This document shows positions 6,543 through 6,941 of a stretch of DNA of 6,941 bases, in pieces. The number at the start of each line of letters is the position of its first letter. Position 1 is the stretch's first letter. Source of the stretch: Geoglobus sp. (GTDB lineage: Archaea; Halobacteriota; Archaeoglobi; Archaeoglobales; Archaeoglobaceae); NCBI GenBank assembly GCA_027016965.1, contig JALURI010000004.1:1-6941 (forward strand), read 5' to 3'. The notes below the pieces were generated by a model. It did not search any database and had not been told where the DNA came from. It saw only the letters and a program-made list of their open reading frames with translations. A program made the position numbers and the translations under genes.

Positions 6543-6941
6543 TCATTTTTTCATGTTTTTCACAGCTGTTGTTAGTATTAATGCGATCATCAAAAGCATA
6601 ACACCGCCATACTGCAGGGTTGTCAGGCTTTCATTCATAAGCAGAGCACCAAAGATGTGGGCAAACAGTCCTTCCATGGAGAGAATTATTCCGGCATCAA
6701 CCGATTCTGTGTACGCCTGAAACCTGTTCTGGAGTATTTTAGCTGCAAACGTGGCAAGCAATCCTGTCAGGGCTAAAGCAAAAACAACATAGCTGTTTAT
6801 TTCAAATCTCTCGGTTGTTAGCAAAGCAGGAAATGATGAAAGGATTCCAACTGTCACAACCTGCCAGCCTGCAAGGCTCAGTATATCGAGCGATCTGGAG
6901 TATCTCCAAATCAGAACAATCTCAAAGGCAAATGCAAGGGC
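6543..6941 (-). CDS. EamA/DMT-family transporter, C-terminal half, cut by the right edge
   Basis: The minus-strand frame is open to base 6941 and gives 132 visible residues ending in a lysine-rich tail (NMKK). The GTG at 6857 is not the start, because the 28 codons before it encode a membrane segment and a loop (ALAFAFEIVLIWRYSRS) that continue the same protein. About four further hydrophobic segments lie near residues 29-40, 46-68, 83-102 and 107-124. The second-repeat EamA pattern is clear: RFQAYTESVDAGIILSMEGLFAHIFGALLMNESLTTLQYGG, where typical members have EP rather than EG after the serine-rich helix. Full-length relatives have two EamA repeats, ten helices and about 290 residues, so roughly half is missing. 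Such proteins export or import small metabolites; the substrate is unknown. It converges on the hydrolase with a 45-base gap. Confidence 0.8.
   Translation of the reverse strand, partial: ALAFAFEIVLIWRYSRSLDILSLAGWQVVTVGILSSFPALLTTERFEINSYVVFALALTGLLATFAAKILQNRFQAYTESVDAGIILSMEGLFAHIFGALLMNESLTTLQYGGVMLLMIALILTTAVKNMKK

Noticed and set aside
6855..6857. GTG on the minus strand as the start of the EamA transporter
   Set aside because: The frame is open to 6941 and the upstream codons encode a further membrane segment typical of the family, so the gene is cut by the edge.

Overview
The window looks like chromosomal DNA of a euryarchaeon, most likely a hyperthermophilic relative of Archaeoglobus (Archaeoglobales). 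This is inferred from archaeal-type promoters (TATA boxes about 25 bases before a start or RNA 5' end), a probable leaderless gene, archaeal forms of the shikimate enzymes, Arg codons that are nearly all AGA/AGG in the core genes, and an apparent archaeal C/D box guide RNA. No rRNA or other phylogenetic marker is present, so the genus is a guess.

Layout. Bases 2-2280 hold the last two enzymes of chorismate synthesis: aroA (EPSP synthase, cut by the left edge) and aroC (chorismate synthase). They overlap by four bases (ATGA) and catalyse consecutive steps. A TATA box then precedes a 12-helix MFS transporter (2322-3491) whose ATG sits where transcription should begin. The short gap 3492-3578 holds a candidate C/D box small RNA with C, D', C' and D boxes in the right order. 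Its upstream guide can pair with the conserved 5' end of archaeal 16S rRNA. This RNA ends within ten bases of the start of a complete superfamily 1B (Upf1/IGHMBP2-type) helicase (3579-5549). Next comes an alpha/beta hydrolase (5598-6497) with a strong Shine-Dalgarno site and much heavier use of CGN arginine codons than its neighbours, which suggests later acquisition. It converges on the C-terminal half of an EamA/DMT-family transporter on the minus strand (6543-6941), cut by the right edge.

The genes at both edges are open. The aroA frame runs upstream past the first ATG at 128 to the edge and carries the SKSYTHR motif. The transporter frame runs past the GTG at 6857 to base 6941.

The most interesting feature is the candidate guide RNA in the helicase leader. 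It links the gap to rRNA 2'-O-methylation and raises the possibility that an L7Ae-bound kink-turn sits next to the helicase ribosome binding site. No mobile element, CRISPR array, tRNA or rRNA gene is visible.
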